NCBI GenBank assembly: GCA_945897185.1
Contig: CAMDFC010000012.1
Span: 1 to 44,238, forward strand
Direction: 5' to 3'
Length of the DNA stretch: 44,238 nt
Source of the DNA: Chitinophaga pinensis
GTDB lineage: Bacteria > Bacteroidota > Bacteroidia > Chitinophagales > Chitinophagaceae
Positions 15,730 to 24,039 of this stretch are shown one piece after another. Numbering within the stretch: position 1 is the stretch's first letter; every line of letters starts with the position of its first letter. The position numbers and the translations under genes were made by a program. The notes beneath the pieces were generated by a model. It saw only the letters and a program-made list of their open reading frames with translations. It was not told where the DNA came from and made no database searches.

Positions 15730-16593
15730 ATGGAAAAATTAAATTTAGCTCCCTCAGGTTTCAAAGCCCTATTATTGGCACTTGCCTTGCCCCTTGTTAT
15801 TGTTTTCTTGCTCGTGAACTCCAATGGTAATTTATCAGGATTGTATGTTGTGCTGCTGATTCTGGTTGGTATACTCGATTTATTTATTCTCAATGGAATT
15901 ACTGTTGTTCAGCCTAACTATGCAACTGTTCTAACCTTTTTTGGTAAATACGTTGGTACCATCAAGCAAAACGGACTCTTATTTGTAAATCCCCTTTATA
16001 AAAAGACGAAAGTCACTTTGAGAACCCAAAGTACAGAGTCGAGCAGACTAAAGGTGAACGATAAACTCGGAAACCCCATTGAGATTGCATTGGTAATTCT
16101 TTGGCAAATCAGCGATACGTACAAAGCCACCTTTGAGGTAGACAATTTCAAAGAATATGTAAAAAACCAAAGTGAGGCTGCTGTCCGCCACCTTGCAACA
16201 AGTTATGCATACGACAATATTGAAAGTGATCATCCCCAGATTACACTCAGCGGAAGCAGTGATCAAGTAACACAACTGATGGAAGATGAATTGAACAATC
16301 GTTTGGTCAATGCAGGCATTACGATAATTGAAGCAAGGATCTCTCATCTTGCTTATGCACCAGAAATTGCAGGCGCCATGCTTCAACGTCAACAGGCTAC
16401 TGCCATTGTTGCTGCAAGAGCAAAAATTGTGGAAGGAGCAGTCGGCATGGTAGAAATGGCACTTGATAAATTATCAGAAAGAAACATCGTTAAACTGGAT
16501 GATGAAAAGAAAGCCGCTATGGTAAGCAACCTTATGGTAGTGCTTTGCGGTGAGAAATCTGTTTCACCAATTCTGAACACAGGTTCAATGTAA
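15730..16593 (+). CDS. SPFH/Band 7 domain membrane protein
   Basis: The protein starts with two hydrophobic segments (about residues 12-30 and 36-55), followed by an SPFH/prohibitin-type domain (about 58-230: VVQPNYATVLTFFGKYVGTIKQNGLLFVNPLY, EIALVILWQISDTYKATFEVDNF, EARISHLAYAPEIAGAMLQRQQA). SPFH proteins assemble into membrane ring scaffolds and often modulate proteases or membrane microdomains. The start at 15730 (ATG, MEKLNLAPSG) is preferred over an in-frame TTG 18 bases upstream. The C-terminal part after AARAKIVEGAVGMVEMAL is short. The neighbours do not reveal a specific partner. It is upstream of pyrD, which has its own promoter-like box. Confidence 0.85.
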   Translation: MEKLNLAPSGFKALLLALALPLVIVFLLVNSNGNLSGLYVVLLILVGILDLFILNGITVVQPNYATVLTFFGKYVGTIKQNGLLFVNPLYKKTKVTLRTQSTESSRLKVNDKLGNPIEIALVILWQISDTYKATFEVDNFKEYVKNQSEAAVRHLATSYAYDNIESDHPQITLSGSSDQVTQLMEDELNNRLVNAGITIIEARISHLAYAPEIAGAMLQRQQATAIVAARAKIVEGAVGMVEMALDKLSERNIVKLDDEKKAAMVSNLMVVLCGEKSVSPILNTGSM

Positions 16594-16609
16594 CATCGAC
16601 TAAGACTAT

Positions 16610-16618
16610 TACCTTTGC
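16610..16618 (+). promoter_or_regulatory. -7 promoter box touching the pyrD start
   Basis: TACCTTTGC matches TAnnTTTG perfectly and is separated from the pyrD ATG (16622) by only three bases after the C. Transcription would start at or within a base of the ATG. No clear TTG element stands 19 bases upstream. Confidence 0.5.
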
Positions 16619-16621
16619 GTT

Positions 16622-17779
16622 ATGTACAGCTTACTGAGGAATTTATTGTTCAAGATGGAAGCCGAGCAGGCACATTATTTTTCAATGAATCTGCTAAGGG
16701 CAGCCTGTAGTATCGGACCAGTAAGAAAGATCATCAGTAAATGTTTTACACCAAGTCAGCCTGAATTAATCAGAACTGTATTTGGTCTCCCTTTCAGAAA
16801 TCCTGTTGGATTGGGAGCAGGTTTTGATAAAAACGCATCCTACTTAAGAGAATTAGAAACATTGGGATTCGGGTTTGTAGAAATTGGCACTGTTACTCCA
16901 TTGCCACAAGCAGGCAATGAAAAACCCCGCTCATTCAGGTTGCCAGCCGATAAGGCACTTATCAACAGAATGGGGTTTAATAATGATGGGGTGAAGGTGA
17001 TTAGGGAGAGGTTGGAGGAGTGGAAGGCAAATACCACCCCTCATCCACCTTCGGCGGACAAGCTCTACCGCAAGGCGGGTTTCGTAGCCCCTCCTGATTC
17101 AGGAGGGGAGTTGGGGAGAAGCCTGCCTGCCGGTAGGCAGGGGAACAGGGGAAATGCGAGGATGATTATTGGAGGGAATATTGGAAAAAATAAAAATACG
17201 CCGAATGAAGAGGCTTGGAAGGATTATGAAATCTGTTTCAACGAACTTTTTGATGTCGTGGATTATTTTGTGGTAAATGTTTCATCACCCAATACGCCTG
17301 GTTTACGTGCACTCCAAGACAAAGATGCACTCCTTAAAATTTTGGGCAACTTGAATCAAAACAACCGATCAAGACCTGAACGCAAACCGCTATTACTCAA
17401 GATCGCCCCAGACCTTACCCCTGAACAATTAAAGGATATTGCAGAAATAGCTGATGAAATAAATTTAGATGGAATTGTGAGTAGCAATACCACTATTTCA
17501 AGGGAAAGACTTTCTAGTGCTTCTAAAGTTCAGGCAGAAAAAATAGGAATGGGTGGATTGAGCGGTAAGCCTTTAAAAGAAGCCTCCGATGAAGTACTGC
17601 AAGAATTGGTAAGGCTAACCAAAGGAAAACTGCCCATCATTGCAAGCGGAGGAATATTTAAAGGTGAAGATGCAAAAGACAAACTGAACCTAGGGGCAAC
17701 GATGGTTCAAGTATGGACTGGATTCATTTATGAAGGTCCAACTATTGTAAATAAAATTTGTAAAAAAATAAATTTGTAA
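16622..17779 (+). CDS. pyrD: Dihydroorotate dehydrogenase (quinone), class 2, with in-frame insertion
   Basis: The enzyme oxidises dihydroorotate to orotate in pyrimidine synthesis, with FMN and quinone at the inner membrane. Class 2 marks are the amphipathic N-terminus (MYSLLRNLLFKMEAEQAHYFSM), FMN contact GLGAGFDKNA (63-72), EIGTVTPLPQAGN, NRMGFNNDG (115-123), the catalytic serine region NVSSPNTPGLR, KIAPDLT, SNTT and the late ASGGIFKGEDA. At 385 residues it is about 45 longer than usual. The excess is a block at about residues 137-179 encoded by a GC-rich, palindrome-bearing segment, inserted in frame between a surface helix and the strand IIGGNIGKNK. All catalytic motifs remain in frame, so the enzyme is probably functional. 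The TerC gene starts two bases after the stop. Confidence 0.95.
   Translation: MYSLLRNLLFKMEAEQAHYFSMNLLRAACSIGPVRKIISKCFTPSQPELIRTVFGLPFRNPVGLGAGFDKNASYLRELETLGFGFVEIGTVTPLPQAGNEKPRSFRLPADKALINRMGFNNDGVKVIRERLEEWKANTTPHPPSADKLYRKAGFVAPPDSGGELGRSLPAGRQGNRGNARMIIGGNIGKNKNTPNEEAWKDYEICFNELFDVVDYFVVNVSSPNTPGLRALQDKDALLKILGNLNQNNRSRPERKPLLLKIAPDLTPEQLKDIAEIADEINLDGIVSSNTTISRERLSSASKVQAEKIGMGGLSGKPLKEASDEVLQELVRLTKGKLPIIASGGIFKGEDAKDKLNLGATMVQVWTGFIYEGPTIVNKICKKINL
17030..17158 (+). repeat. Palindromic repeat element inserted in frame within pyrD
   Basis: The roughly 129-base segment is clearly more GC-rich than the flanking gene. It carries two strong inverted repeats. One is CCCCTCCTGA/TCAGGAGGGG around a single T (17088-17108), and the other is a near-perfect one built on CCTGCCTGCCGG (17122-17141). 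It encodes a stretch including SADKLYRKAGFVAPPDSGG and RSLPAGRQG, absent from other PyrD proteins I know. The Gly/Pro/Arg-rich SLPAGRQG translation is what I recall from dispersed Bacteroidota repeats. The exact ends are estimated to within a few codons. Confidence 0.75.
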
Positions 17780-17780
17780 A

Positions 17781-18566
17781 ATGACCAGCCTACTCACTGT
17801 AGATTCACTTATCAGCCTCATTACACTGGTTATATTAGAAATCGTTTTGGGGATTGACAATGTAATTTTTGTCTCCATTCTAATGGGGCGATTAAAAGAA
17901 GAAAAAAAATTACTTTCCAGGCGCATTTGGATGATCCTAGGAATAACGATTAGAATTCTTCTTCTGTTGGCGCTCGGTTGGTTGGTTACAAATGGTAACA
18001 AAGAATTATTTGGACTTGATGTGAGAGGTCATCACTATGGCTTCAACCTTAGAAATGTAATTATGTTTTTGGGTGGATTATTTTTGTTGTATAAAACCGT
18101 GAAAGAAATTCATGCTAAATTCGAAGGTGAAGAGGAATTCAATGGCAGTGAAAAAAAATCAGCAGCACCTTTTGCTGCAATAATGTCTCAAATCATTTTA
18201 GTAGATATGATTTTTTCATTCGATAGCATCATTACGGCCGTGGGTATGGCAAGACATGTTGAAATAATGATCATTGCTGTTGTTATTGCCATGGTTGTGA
18301 TGTTTTTCTTTTCTGAAAAAATATCTTACTTTATTCATAAACATCCTACACTAAAGATGTTGGCTTTGGCTTTTTTACTGATGGTTGGATTTAGTTTATT
18401 TTTTGAAGGACTCCAGCCTATTCATGGCAGTCATATCGACAAGGGATATCTCTATTTTGCAATGGCCTTCTCTTTCGGCGTTGAAGTACTGAATCTGAGA
18501 TTGAAAAAGAAAACAAAAATAATCACTTTACATGAACCTATGTTAAACAAGGAGATTGATGATTAA
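17781..18566 (+). CDS. TerC family integral membrane protein
   Basis: The 261-residue TerC-family protein has about seven hydrophobic segments and the two acidic intramembrane motifs of the family: EIVLGIDNVIFVSI (about residues 20-33) and VDMIFSFDSIITAVGM (about 140-155). TerC proteins are linked to tellurite resistance and, in characterised members, to manganese export and metal loading of secreted proteins. It begins two bases after the pyrD stop, so it is likely cotranscribed. Its stop codon overlaps the stop of the convergent rsmE gene by four bases (TTAA). The ion specificity cannot be read from sequence. Confidence 0.9.
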   Translation: MTSLLTVDSLISLITLVILEIVLGIDNVIFVSILMGRLKEEKKLLSRRIWMILGITIRILLLLALGWLVTNGNKELFGLDVRGHHYGFNLRNVIMFLGGLFLLYKTVKEIHAKFEGEEEFNGSEKKSAAPFAAIMSQIILVDMIFSFDSIITAVGMARHVEIMIIAVVIAMVVMFFFSEKISYFIHKHPTLKMLALAFLLMVGFSLFFEGLQPIHGSHIDKGYLYFAMAFSFGVEVLNLRLKKKTKIITLHEPMLNKEIDD

Positions 18567-19255
18567 CGCATCATCACTGCACCCACTATTCCTGCAGTTT
18601 CTGTCCTGAGCCTGCTCTCCCCCAACCCCACAGGCTGGAATCCATGGGCAATAGATAAGGCGAGCTCCTCCGAAGTAAAATCACCTTCTGGACCAACCAA
18701 CAAAATTGCGTCGTTGGCAACCGAACACAATTGCTTTTTTTCACCCTCCATGCAATGTGCAATAAACCGTTGGGTTGGCAAATCTTGCTTGAAAAGCTCT
18801 TCCATTTTTATTGGTTCCTGCAAAATAGGAAAATGAAATTGTTGCGATTGCAAACATGCACTAGTGATGATTTGCTCAAATCTATCTTTTCTGAAATGTT
18901 GTCTTTCCGTTCTTTCGCAAAGCAAAGGATAGATTTCCGTAATACCTATTTCAGTCACTTTCTCTAACATCCATTCAAACCTTGCTGTATTCTTCAAGAG
19001 CGAAATACCCAATATCATTTTTTTTGCTGGAGATGGATGATCTATAAGTTCATGCAACTGAACAGAAAACTGTTTTTTATTAGCCGTAGTTATTGTGGCC
19101 GTTGCCGCACATCCTTTCCCATTTGTCAACATCAATTGTTCACCCGGATTCATACGCAAAACCGAAAAGGCATGCTTTCTGATGTCTTCACCTAATGCTA
19201 CAATTCCAGATGAAGATTTCAAATCTGGAAACAAAAACAAAGGGATTGCATTCAT
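18563..19255 (-). CDS. rsmE: 16S rRNA (uracil-1498-N3)-methyltransferase
   Basis: RsmE methylates U1498 in helix 44 of 16S rRNA using S-adenosylmethionine. The 230-residue protein has the N-terminal PUA-like domain (about 15-70) and a SPOUT methyltransferase domain. Its C-terminal knot motifs are LVGPEGDFTSEEL (about 178-190) and LGESRLRTETAGIVGAV. The mid-region KNTARFEWMLEKVTEIGITEIYPLLCERTE is typical of the family. The gene lies 15 bases downstream of dnaB on the same strand, likely in one transcript. It ends convergently against TerC with overlapping stops. Confidence 0.95.
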   Translation of the reverse strand: MNAIPLFLFPDLKSSSGIVALGEDIRKHAFSVLRMNPGEQLMLTNGKGCAATATITTANKKQFSVQLHELIDHPSPAKKMILGISLLKNTARFEWMLEKVTEIGITEIYPLLCERTERQHFRKDRFEQIITSACLQSQQFHFPILQEPIKMEELFKQDLPTQRFIAHCMEGEKKQLCSVANDAILLVGPEGDFTSEELALSIAHGFQPVGLGESRLRTETAGIVGAVMMR

Positions 19256-19270
19256 GGAAAAAAATTGTTA

Positions 19271-20827
19271 CTAAAACGGAGTGTCCTCCATATCTCCACC
19301 TGGCACATCGTTCATCCTGCTGCCTTTTTGAATGAATAATTTGGCCCCCTCATTTTCTGCAACCGGCCTCCAACTTCCGCCCTGAGGCATGGTATTACCA
19401 AAGCCACCGATTTCTTCTTGTTCTTCGAATTTCTGTATGTATAGCTTCGCCTTGAGTTTGATGTTTTCCAAAGTACCATTTCTGTGTTTTGCAATTTTTA
19501 CATACACATCACCTTTGGTATCTTCACCTTGTTCGTTGGTGGTAATATCATAATAGTCTGGACGGTAAAGGAACATCACCATATCTGCATCTTGTTCAAT
19601 AGCACCAGATTCACGCAAATCGGATAGCTGAGGAACTTTATTGCTCTCCTTTCTCTTTTCAACTTCACGACTCAACTGGCTTAGTGCAATAACAGGCACT
19701 TGCAACTCCTTTGCCAACTGTTTCAGGTTTCTAGAAATGGTACTGATTTCCTGTTCCCTATTTGAATTTCTGTTATCAGAAGACCCACTCATTAACTGTA
19801 GATAGTCGATTATGATTAGACCCACATTGTGTAAACTTTTTAATCTTCTACACTTGGCACGCAACTCAAAAATATTTAGCGCAGCTGAATCATCTACAAA
19901 AATTTTAGCATTCGTTAATGGCTCAATTCCTTTTTTGTAAAGCTGCTTCATTTCATGGTCTTCCATTTTTCCTCTAGAAATTTTTTCTAGCCGAATTTCA
20001 CTTTCTGCAGATAGGATACGCTGAACAAGTTGACCAGTACTCATCTCCAAACTAAAAAAAGCAACTGCCGTGGGCTTTGTTGGATGCATAGCCGCATTAC
20101 GTGCGAGGTTCAATGCAAATGCTGTTTTACCCACAGAAGGACGCGCTGCCAGGATAATCAGATCTGATTTCTGCCAACCATTGGTGGTTCTATCCAAAGT
20201 TGGAAATCCAGAAGGAACACCAGTGATGTCTTCGTTTTTGGCACGCATTTCATCAATTTTATTCAAAGCATCCATCACCCCTTTACCCAGTGTGTCGAAT
20301 TCTTTTTTCAATTGATCATTGGCAATAGAAAATAATTTTTGTTCCGCTGCATCTAAAAGATCAAATACATCAGTGGTGTCGTCATAAGCATCAGTAATGA
20401 TTTCACTGCTGATACGAATCAATTCTCTTTGTATGAATTTTTCCTGAACAATACGTGCGTGTGCTTCAATATTGGCAGCAGATACCACTGCATTTGTAAG
20501 TTTGGAAATGAAATAAGGTCCGCCAACCACATCCAACATCTCCATGGATTTTAATTCCTCAACTACTGTTAAAAGATCGATGGGCTTACTCTCCAAGTTT
20601 AGTCTAACAACTGCCCTAAATACATGTTGATGAGCCTCTACATAAAAACATTCTGGTTTCAGAATATTACCAACGATATCAAAAGCACCTCGCTCCAACA
20701 TAACAGCACCCAACACAGCCTCTTCCAGTTCCCTGGATTGCGGAGGTATTTTTCCGTAGGCCAACGTGCTAAATTCAGTGGTCGTTTTTTTCCTGTTCCT
20801 TCTATCCCGGTTCAAATTCGTATCCAT
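19271..20827 (-). CDS. dnaB: Replicative DNA helicase DnaB
   Basis: This is the hexameric helicase that unwinds DNA at replication forks. The N-terminal domain (about 25-130: PPQSRELEEAVLGAVMLERGAF) and linker helix precede the RecA-like domain. Walker A is ARPSVGKTAF (228-237), the SLEMS box is next, and Walker B is LIIIDYLQLM. LSQLSREVEKR, LRESGAIEQDADMVMFLYR and KHRNGTLENIKL follow. The 518 residues have no intein or insertion. A TATATTCG box (20832-20839) sits four bases upstream of the ATG. rsmE follows on the same strand. The upstream gap to pheT holds several DnaA-box-like sequences, so DnaA may control dnaB. Confidence 0.97.
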   Translation of the reverse strand: MDTNLNRDRRNRKKTTTEFSTLAYGKIPPQSRELEEAVLGAVMLERGAFDIVGNILKPECFYVEAHQHVFRAVVRLNLESKPIDLLTVVEELKSMEMLDVVGGPYFISKLTNAVVSAANIEAHARIVQEKFIQRELIRISSEIITDAYDDTTDVFDLLDAAEQKLFSIANDQLKKEFDTLGKGVMDALNKIDEMRAKNEDITGVPSGFPTLDRTTNGWQKSDLIILAARPSVGKTAFALNLARNAAMHPTKPTAVAFFSLEMSTGQLVQRILSAESEIRLEKISRGKMEDHEMKQLYKKGIEPLTNAKIFVDDSAALNIFELRAKCRRLKSLHNVGLIIIDYLQLMSGSSDNRNSNREQEISTISRNLKQLAKELQVPVIALSQLSREVEKRKESNKVPQLSDLRESGAIEQDADMVMFLYRPDYYDITTNEQGEDTKGDVYVKIAKHRNGTLENIKLKAKLYIQKFEEQEEIGGFGNTMPQGGSWRPVAENEGAKLFIQKGSRMNDVPGGDMEDTPF

Positions 20828-20889
20828 ATAGCGAATATAAAGAGGATGGCCGAAGGATAAACAGTTTTAAAAGAACATTAATAAGAACA

Positions 20890-20954
20890 GGTTATTGACA
20901 AGGCTATCCACAGAAAATCATGGGTTATTGACACCAAGTTGTGGTTAACCCACA
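20890..20954. promoter_or_regulatory. Cluster of DnaA-box-like repeats between dnaB and pheT
   Basis: Within 65 bases there are two direct copies of GGTTATTGACA (20890-20900 and 20923-20933). There is also CTATCCACA (20904-20912, one mismatch from the DnaA box TTATCCACA) and a near-palindrome TGTGGTTAACCCACA (20940-20954). That palindrome contains TTAACCACA on the minus strand, again one mismatch from a DnaA box. The cluster lies in the divergent promoter region of dnaB and pheT. It could be a DnaA-responsive regulatory site or a minor origin-like element. Confidence 0.5.
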
Positions 20955-20985
20955 TTTTTGAGCGAAGGCGAATTCCTATATTTGC
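20955..20985 (+). promoter_or_regulatory. pheT promoter, -7 box touching the start codon
   Basis: TATATTTGC (20977-20985) is a perfect TAnnTTTG match ending four bases (after the G) before the ATG at 20989. TTTTTG (20955-20960) is a candidate upstream element at a somewhat short 16-base spacing. The predicted transcript has essentially no leader. Confidence 0.55.
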
Positions 20986-20988
20986 AAC

Positions 20989-23415
20989 ATGACAATTTCG
21001 TACAAATGGTTGATGGATTATTTTCAATCCCCAGTCCCGCACAACAAACTGAGTCTAATTTTAAATTCAATTGGACTTGAAGTAGAGAGTTATGAGGAGT
21101 ACCAAGAAATCAAAGGTGGCCTTTTGGGTTTGGTTACAGGTGAAGTGCTCTCTGTTGAAAAACATCCGAATGCGGATAGGCTATCCGTTACCACAGTTAA
21201 AATTGGTGAGGGAGAACCCTTACAAATTGTTTGTGGCGCGCCTAATGTGGCAGCAGGACAAAAAGTAATTGTAGCGCCAGTAGGATGCACCATCTACCCA
21301 ACTGTAGGCGACCCCATTACCATGAAGGCTGCGAAAATAAGGAGTGTGGAGAGCATGGGAATGATTTGTGCTGAAGACGAAATTGGACTGGGAAATGACC
21401 ACAACGGAATAAAAATATTAGAAGCAGGTACACCAGTGGGAATTGCTGTAGCTGATTTGTTTGGGGCTTATAGCGACCATGTTATTTCTATAGGGCTTAC
21501 GCCCAACAGGAGCGATGCCATGAGCCATTTGGGCGTGGCAAGAGATGTTTGTAATTGGCTAAACCACCATGAGGGAACAGCACTTAAGCCAATCATCAAG
21601 CTCAACAACGAGATTAACAAAGTAGACAAACCATGTGCCATTGAAGTAATTATTGAAAATACAGCAGATTGTCAGCGTTATGCAGGTGCACATATCCATG
21701 ATGTGGAAGTAAAGGACGCACCAAAGTGGATACAACAACGTCTGAAGGCAATTGGACAAAGACCAATTAACAATATTGTAGACATCACAAATTACATACT
21801 ACACGATACTGGACAGCCTTTACATGCTTTTGATGCAGATAAAATTAAAGGTGGTGTTGTGAGAATTAAAAACCTAGAAGAAGGCACCAAATTTGTTTCA
21901 CTGGATGAGAAGGAAAGAAAGCTAAGTGCAGGTGATTTAATGATTTGTGACACAGAAAGTAGTGCCATGTGTATGGGCGGAATTTTTGGCGGAGTTAATA
22001 GTGGTGTAAGTATAGATACCAAAAATATTTTCCTTGAAAGTGCCTGGTTTCATCCAGTTGCAATAAGAAAAAGCTCTTTTAAACACCAGCTCAGAACCGA
22101 TGCTGCCATGCATTTTGAAAAGAGTGTGGATATTGGTCAAACAGTGGACGTACTAAAAAAAGCAGCACTATTGATTTGTGAATTTGGTGGTGGAAAAATC
22201 AATACAGACCTCATTGATGTGTATCCCAACCCTATCACACAACCAACTGTTACACTCACCTATAGTTATTTGAATAAGATGAGTGGTAAGGTGTATGAAA
22301 AAGAGCAGGCAAAGAATATTCTTTTGGGTATGCAATTCATTATCCTGGAAGAAACAAATGAATCAATAGTGGTTCAGGTACCTACCTACAAAACAGATAT
22401 TCGTATTCCGGCAGATTTAGTGGAAGAGATCATGAGAATAGATGGATTTGATAATATTGTAATACCCAGCAGCATTAATATTACACCTGCAGTTTCCAGT
22501 GGAAATCGTGATTATGCACTAAGGGAAAAACTGTCTGGGGTATTGTGTGGAATGGGGTTCAATGAAATGTTGAATAATTCCATAACGCACAGCGCAAATT
22601 ACAGTGAAGATGAAATGAAGGTGGCGGTTAAAATGCTCAATAACTTGAGTTCCGAATTAGACATGTTAAGGTTGACGATGATGGAAACCGGTTTACAAAC
22701 CATTGCGAGAAACCTCAACCACCGCAACGACAACCTATTGGTATTTGAGTTTGGCAAAACCTATTCAAAACAGCATGGAAAGTATATAGAAGATGATCAT
22801 CTTGCTTTGTTCACAGCAGGAAAAGCAAATGAAACCTCCTGGAACAAACAAGAGGAAAATGCAGATCTATTTTATCTAAAAGGAGTTATATATACTTTAC
22901 AAATCCATTCTGCAATTCCACAAATCAATTACAAAGTAGAAGAACGAAGCCGATTTGAATATTGCATCAATGGTTATGCATCGGATACATTAATTGTATC
23001 CATTGGTAAACCCACTTCGGAGATGTTAGACAAGTGTGATATAAGAGTGCCTGTTTGGTTTGCAGATATTCATTGGCAAAATTGGATGCAGTCTGGAAAT
23101 ACAAAAGGAATTCGGTACCGTGAAATTTCCAAATTTCCATTGGTGCAGCGCGACCTCTCCTTTGTAGCAAATAATGATGTAACTTTCGAAGACATTGATC
23201 GGTTGTTGGAATCCCTTTCTATAAAACAATTAAAAAGTTACCGACTTTTTGATATTTTTAAGAGTGAAAAGCTGGGTAAAAACAAACAATCCATGGCCAT
23301 GAATTTCACCTTCCTCGATGAAACAAAGACCATGAAAGACGATGAAGTAGATAAGATCATGGGTAAGATAACAAGAGGTATCGAAGAAAATTTAAAAGCC
23401 GAGATAAGAAAATAA
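20989..23415 (+). CDS. pheT: Phenylalanine-tRNA ligase beta subunit
   Basis: PheT is the beta chain of the heterotetrameric enzyme that charges tRNA-Phe. The 808 residues show the start MTISYKWLMDYF typical of the family, which fixes the start codon. The EMAP-type tRNA-binding domain (about 40-150: GEVLSVEKHPNADRLSVTTVKIG) is next, then the B3/B4 editing domain with GLTPNRSDAMSHLGVARD and IVDITNYILHDTGQPLHAFD. B5 (about 405-480), the catalytic-like core and a C-terminal anticodon-binding FDX-ACB domain (about 715-808: YREISKFPLVQRDLSFV) complete it. No pheS is adjacent. The gene is followed two bases later by a coiled-coil gene, probably in the same transcript. Confidence 0.97.
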   Translation: MTISYKWLMDYFQSPVPHNKLSLILNSIGLEVESYEEYQEIKGGLLGLVTGEVLSVEKHPNADRLSVTTVKIGEGEPLQIVCGAPNVAAGQKVIVAPVGCTIYPTVGDPITMKAAKIRSVESMGMICAEDEIGLGNDHNGIKILEAGTPVGIAVADLFGAYSDHVISIGLTPNRSDAMSHLGVARDVCNWLNHHEGTALKPIIKLNNEINKVDKPCAIEVIIENTADCQRYAGAHIHDVEVKDAPKWIQQRLKAIGQRPINNIVDITNYILHDTGQPLHAFDADKIKGGVVRIKNLEEGTKFVSLDEKERKLSAGDLMICDTESSAMCMGGIFGGVNSGVSIDTKNIFLESAWFHPVAIRKSSFKHQLRTDAAMHFEKSVDIGQTVDVLKKAALLICEFGGGKINTDLIDVYPNPITQPTVTLTYSYLNKMSGKVYEKEQAKNILLGMQFIILEETNESIVVQVPTYKTDIRIPADLVEEIMRIDGFDNIVIPSSINITPAVSSGNRDYALREKLSGVLCGMGFNEMLNNSITHSANYSEDEMKVAVKMLNNLSSELDMLRLTMMETGLQTIARNLNHRNDNLLVFEFGKTYSKQHGKYIEDDHLALFTAGKANETSWNKQEENADLFYLKGVIYTLQIHSAIPQINYKVEERSRFEYCINGYASDTLIVSIGKPTSEMLDKCDIRVPVWFADIHWQNWMQSGNTKGIRYREISKFPLVQRDLSFVANNDVTFEDIDRLLESLSIKQLKSYRLFDIFKSEKLGKNKQSMAMNFTFLDETKTMKDDEVDKIMGKITRGIEENLKAEIRK

Positions 23416-23416
23416 C

Positions 23417-23710
23417 ATGAACTCCGGCCAAGAACAATTGAAAAGAATAGAAGACAAGTTGGTGAAGCTGCTTGCCCAGCACCAGCATGCCCTACGCGAG
23501 AACCTAAAACTTCGTAAAGAGCAAGAAAAATTTGCAGCTGACAAGCAAACATTAAAAACGAGAATCAATGAATTGGAGTTGAAAGTCGGCCTACTGAAAT
23601 CAACAGACTCAGAAGGAGCAACTGCATCCAGGGCAGCACTAGAGAAGAAAATAAATACTTACGTAAAGGAAATAGACAAATGCATTGCCATTTTGGGAAA
23701 CCAGGCTTAA
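23417..23710 (+). CDS. Small coiled-coil protein of unknown function
   Basis: The 97-residue protein is almost entirely predicted helix and coiled coil (heptad-like EQLKRIEDKLVKLLAQHQHALRENLKLRKEQEKF ... TLKTRINELELKVGLLKST). There is no signal or membrane segment. Its ATG follows the pheT stop by one base, so it is cotranscribed with pheT. A zapA gene lies about 330 bases further on the same strand. A short coiled coil near ZapA suggests a ZapB-like division accessory or a structural partner, but this is inference. Its stop overlaps the stop of a convergent small gene by four bases (TTAA). Confidence 0.75.
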   Translation: MNSGQEQLKRIEDKLVKLLAQHQHALRENLKLRKEQEKFAADKQTLKTRINELELKVGLLKSTDSEGATASRAALEKKINTYVKEIDKCIAILGNQA

Positions 23711-23961
23711 ATGCGTTTAACGGTTTTTACTTTTACAACATCATCCCCTTGTGAGCATTCTACCGTGTATACTCCATAGGGTAGTTCATCTAACCCTTCC
23801 CAATAAAAGGTGCTCTTGTCGTATCCGATCTTTTTTTCAGTTTTACGACAAATTTTGCCATCTTCACTTTTGAGGACAAGCTGCAAAAGACCTTGGGTAG
23901 TTTCCTCTAACTCCAACGTGAGCTTATCGATGAAACTGAAAGTTTTGGTTTTGGCAAGCAT
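23707..23961 (-). CDS. Hypothetical 84-aa beta-rich protein
   Basis: I do not recognise a named family. I take the ATG at 23961 (MLAKTKTFSFIDKL), because upstream in-frame codons overlap the zapA promoter region and code an unrelated stretch. The product has alternating hydrophobic strands and ends LPYGVYTVECSQGDDVVKVKTVKR. This resembles the last strands of Ig-like or type IX sorting domains (GxYxV...K) but has no signal peptide, so it should be cytoplasmic. The gene sits between the coiled-coil gene and zapA, on the opposite strand. It overlaps the former by its stop codon. Confidence 0.6.
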   Translation of the reverse strand: MLAKTKTFSFIDKLTLELEETTQGLLQLVLKSEDGKICRKTEKKIGYDKSTFYWEGLDELPYGVYTVECSQGDDVVKVKTVKRI

Positions 23962-24039
23962 GGGTTTTTTTTGTGTGTTTGGATTGGATATATTAAAAAT
24001 AGTGAATAATTTGTTAGTAAATTTTGAAAACCACAAAAA

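Noticed and set aside
17030-17158. Intein or frameshift in pyrD
   Set aside because: The segment is too short and lacks intein splice motifs. The frame is continuous through it.
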